A stretch of DNA of 64,000 nt from Neurospora tetraspora. Lineage: Eukaryota > Ascomycota > Sordariomycetes > Sordariales > Sordariaceae. The DNA is taken from assembly GCF_033439725.1 (NCBI RefSeq), contig NW_026944390.1, positions 2,480,001 to 2,544,000 of the forward strand, written 5' to 3'. The notes beneath the pieces were generated by a model. It had not been told where the DNA came from. It was given only the letters and a program-made list of their open reading frames with translations, and did not search any database. Both the position numbers and the translations under genes were made by a program. Of this stretch, positions 61,041 through 64,000 are shown piece by piece. How positions within the stretch are numbered: the stretch's first letter is position 1; every line of letters begins with the position of its first letter.

Positions 61041-61680
61041 TTTTTTTGGGGTTTTTTTTTTTGCTTTGCGCTCACATTCCTTTCTCTTTTCTTTTGTGTC
61101 TGACTCTCTCTTTTCCTTTTCGCCCGGTCACTTATTCGCAAGCTGAACGGAACCTGTTGTAAGAGGTGCGAATTTTGGAACAGCTCCGAACGAACTGGAA
61201 GAGAAAAGAGAGTGAAAGGTTGCCAACACTTCGGCGTTCGAATCAAAAAAAACTGTCCATGGCAATCGTGAGATGATAATCCCACTAGTTAAGACGACAC
61301 GAGGCCCGCCAGTAACACCAAAAGAAGGATCGTCCGGGTAGTTTTACTAAGGTAGCTAGACAGAACCCAAGGTGCACACTTTATACGGCATGTCACGGAC
61401 CCACCCCATAACTTTGCTGTCTGAGATCAATGGAAACCAATGTGGTGATTTTGATGGATTGATTGGCTTGGTGGAAGAAGAGGAAGAGGACTGCCAATCC
61501 CCTGCTAAATACCCTAAGAATGAAGACTTTGGTGGGGGACAACCCAGAGTGGAGACATGTCTCACACCCGAAACCGGCAAAACGACACCGACGATAGAAG
61601 CGAAAGCAAAAGATATAAATAAGCGAAAAAAAGAAACGGAAGCAAAAAGAGAATCTCAAACAATCTCATCACCCCAAGTT
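61041..61680. other. Spacer between 5S and tRNA-Ala genes
   Basis: T-rich DNA after the 5S gene, then a 117-codon plus-strand frame (61372-61725) that runs into the tRNA and is not a gene. Confidence 0.45.
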
Positions 61681-61766
61681 TGGACGAGCTGGGAATCGAA
61701 CCCAGGACCTTTCGCATATCCGTGAGGTATGCTAAGCGAACGCTCTACCAACTGAGCCACACGCCC
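61681..61766 (-). tRNA. tRNA-Ala (anticodon AGC), 13-nt intron, copy 3
   Basis: Mature sequence the same as copies 1 and 2, on the opposite strand. Intron TACCTCACGGATA resembles that of copy 2. G3-U70 present. Confidence 0.95.
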
Positions 61767-61796
61767 GGAAAGTGGAGAACGAAGATGATCGAGAAT

Positions 61797-61881
61797 TGGA
61801 CGAGCTGGGAATCGAACCCAGGACCTTTCGCATGCTCGGAAACATGCTAAGCGAACGCTCTACCAACTGAGCCACACGCCC
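61797..61881 (-). tRNA. tRNA-Ala (anticodon AGC), 12-nt intron, copy 4
   Basis: Same mature sequence on the minus strand, 30 bp from copy 3. Intron TGTTTCCGAGCA resembles that of copy 1. The 5' flank (ATCTCCAACAATAAGATCAC) matches the flank of copy 1, indicating a segmental duplication in inverse orientation. Confidence 0.95.
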
Positions 61882-62223
61882 GTGATCTTATTGTTGGAGA
61901 TCGACGCCGGTTGGAGGGCTTATGATCGCAAGTTCATAGAAAGGTGCAGAATGTCCGTATGCAACGGTCACCATGAAGAGAGAAAAGAAGACGGACGGCC
62001 TAGAATGGACGCCGGTGAATATGTTGGTCAGGGCCATGCTGTCAACAATCTAGCTAGGTTGTCTAGGTAAGTGGGAGAATAGAAGATCTGACAAGACATA
62101 AGGAAAAAGTCATGCACTTGACCTCTCGGCCGAGCGAGCTCGGATTTGTTTACTTCTCAAAACCTCACCAGGGGCAATCATCAAGCTCCCTGCATGTCAG
62201 GAATTTTAGTACCCGACTATCGA
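61882..62223. other. Spacer without recognised gene
   Basis: Nothing recognised apart from the 5' flank of tRNA copy 4. Confidence 0.4.
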
Positions 62224-62570
62224 CTTGGAGACGCCCTCGCTCTCTCGCCGCTGCGGTTCCAACAGAATCAAGTGCCTCAATGACAACCAGGCGGCTGCTT
62301 CGGCCTGCGAGGCTTTGATCAACGGCTTGCTTTTCCACTCGCAACAGCCTCCCGGTCAGCCCTTGCTCTGTGTGCGTCACCACGGCAGGGAGCCAGTGCT
62401 GCACCAGCTGGGCCAACAACTTGACGGGTGCCCAATACGTTCACCTTCATGATGGCGCAGCGGCGATAAGTGCTGGATGGGTGTCGGGTAAGTCTTATAA
62501 CACCTTGCTCGGCAGCACCTGCACCACCCAGTGCATATCTAACCGCCCTGATGGCTATAACAACAACTGA
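62224..62570 (+). pseudogene. Relic of a small secreted cysteine-rich protein gene
   Basis: Coding similarity to a fungal family of short secreted cysteine-rich proteins: an upstream part with CGSNRIKCLNDNQAAASACE and a downstream part with TTAGSQCCTSWANNLTG and TLLGSTCTTQCISNRPDG ending in a stop near 62570. No signal peptide is present and about one break is visible, so the copy appears broken and truncated at its 5' end. Family recognised only by motif memory. Confidence 0.5.
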
Positions 62571-64000
62571 GGGGGCTGTTGATGGTGGTGTGGACGGCAA
62601 AGACGGGGCGATATGTGATGAGAATTCGTGAGGGCTTGTGTGGAGATGGGTGTGCAAATTGAGGAAGGAGGTGAAGAATGAAAAGGGTCCTAGTTCCAAG
62701 AGCGTGCACTTGTAGCCCTGTTTGTACGATAGCTTACTGGAATACCAAGAACTGTCCATTGACTCCTCCTCTGCTTGATGTGATTTTGCAAGTCCCGTAA
62801 TCTTCGGGAACCGTACCCCGAATTTGGCTTGGTGCATTTGAACTAGGTTCTGATATGACGAAGGCATGTAGGCCGTCCCTCCTCCTCTGCAATTGGACTG
62901 TTTCCCCGAGTGATTCTGAAGGAGAATTAGACGTAAATCCCGAATGAAGACCACCAAACGGTAGAATGGGAAAGAGCGGGTTGGAAGAATGTATGACGAG
63001 AAGGCCATCTCTAGTTCAAAGTGAACTGCCACAGGAAAGCCGTAGAATTGAATTGAGGACAGGCATGAACCTTCCCCTTGCCCCACCTTGCAGAGCAAAG
63101 CGAGACAAAACGGAGTAAACATGGGAGGAAGGCGTTGAGGCGCTTCTAGCCCAGACGAGTAGCCAGAGAAAAGAGTAAAACGGACACTCCCATAAGGAGA
63201 CTCCAGTCAACATGGCGAGTAGACCAGCAACTGTGAAGTCTGCGAATGAGTCAGTAGCCAGCCACCGGCTTTATTCCGAATCGATGACACTGGGGAAAAC
63301 ATATGTATTTGGTTGAGATTTGAGATCCTGATCTTCTCACGATGCGACCCCCACTCGAGCGTATACCGCCTTTTCGAGTAGTAGAACCTTGGCTGGTTGC
63401 GGGCCTCACTGGCTTGCCCTCAGGGACGGCAGAGCCGTGGGATCACGGCATCTCGCAGACGATGTTGGCTGGCGCTTGGGGTTACAGCTGAAGTTGACTT
63501 GATGCTTGAACTGTAGCCGCGGGTGGGTGGTAGGGCGACATTCCGAAACCACGTTGAAGGAGTTTAGTGGCTTCCGTGGCACCAGGTGACCGTAAAAGCC
63601 ACGTGGAGAGCGCTCGTCCGTGAGGGCCGATGATTTTACCCGGAAAGTTCGTGATTTCGGGGTCGGGGCCGGATGTAGTCGAAGTAGCGGGAGGTTAGGA
63701 ACAGAAGAGATGATATCGTGGGATGATGTGTTACCGACGCGTCCGGATCATCGGCAATGGCGTGCTCTTATCAATGTCGTTATTGGTGTTGAGGTTGAGA
63801 TCGCTCGGTTTCAGGCCAGCAAAATGACTTGCAGAAGCCAGGAAGGAGTGGCAGACTGTGGTCTCAGTCGCCGGTGAACGTTCCTACCCCTTGTTGTCGA
63901 ATGGGAGAAGGAGGTGAAGCTTCACAAAGGACCGTTGGAGCTGCAAAGGCGATGATGTCAATCATTGGAGAAAAGAGCTGATTGGACAAGGAACCCCTCC
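62571..64000. other. Terminal stretch without recognised gene
   Basis: A 267-codon minus-strand frame (62319-63122) overlaps the relic on the opposite strand and looks like a shadow plus random extension. Nothing else supported to the window end. Confidence 0.4.

Noticed and set aside
62319-63122. 267-codon minus-strand frame
   Set aside because: Overlaps the relic on the other strand; the part beyond it shows no family or compositional support.

Overview
The window looks like nuclear DNA of a filamentous ascomycete, most likely a Sordariales fungus of the Neurospora/Sordaria type. Evidence: short GT-AG introns (about 55-190 nt, one near 480 nt) with CTAAC/CTGAC branch sites; a dispersed single 5S rRNA gene with a TATA box about 30 bp upstream; intron-containing tRNA genes; and an AreB/ASD-4 type GATA factor with a C-terminal coiled coil. 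Genus is an inference. No CRISPR, operon or plasmid signature was seen.

Layout. 1-1.9 kb: the 5' part of a SAP-SWIM-zinc-finger gene (A) whose long Gln/Ser-Gly-rich 3' part leaves the window. 1.9-5.2 kb: repeats, including a hairpin, a minisatellite, a degenerate ~110-145 bp tandem array and a Tourist-like MITE inside it. 5.2-10.3 kb: arp9 (actin-related subunit of SWI/SNF-RSC type remodelers) and an RNF216-like RBR ubiquitin ligase. 14.2-15.6 kb: an F-box gene between two long stretches without a recognisable gene. 22.2-24.5 kb: a SYLF (Ysc84-type) protein. 25.4-26.6 kb: nested TIR elements, tRNA-Ser(GCT) and a relic of a branched-chain aminotransferase. 27.8-29.6 kb: a GIY-YIG-like gene overlapping head to head with SAP-SWIM gene B. 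31.2-31.7 kb: a small secreted protein. 32.8-42.6 kb: SAP-SWIM gene C converges on a YeeE/YedE sulfur-transporter gene; after 4.3 kb of repeats, an ETHE1-like persulfide dioxygenase gene converges on SAP-SWIM gene D. 43.6-47 kb: two tRNA-Ala(AGC), a zinc-less MDR oxidoreductase and the ribosome-biogenesis gene krr1. 47.6 kb: a 111-bp TIR element. 48.7-51 kb: asd-4/areB. 53-57.4 kb: broken or fast-evolving minus-strand coding pieces. 58.8-59.8 kb: a low-complexity hypothetical gene. 60.4-62.6 kb: a TIR element, the 5S gene, a second inverted pair of tRNA-Ala(AGC), and a relic of a small secreted Cys-rich protein.

The most interesting signal is a family of four dispersed paralogues (A-D). Each has a SAP-like N-terminal domain, a SWIM-type CxC...CxH motif split by introns at the same place, a short shared module (VL-x-CP ... 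F-x-x-E-x-x-x-I/Y-F), and a C4HC3 (PHD-spaced) zinc finger, followed by unrelated tails. The combination resembles PIAS SUMO ligases in plan (DNA-binding SAP plus a zinc-binding ligase-like module), and the tails of C and A carry psi-K-x-E sumoylation-type motifs. Two of the four (C and D) sit in mirror-image convergent pairs with two sulfur-metabolism genes. Function is unknown; everything beyond the shared sequence features is inference.
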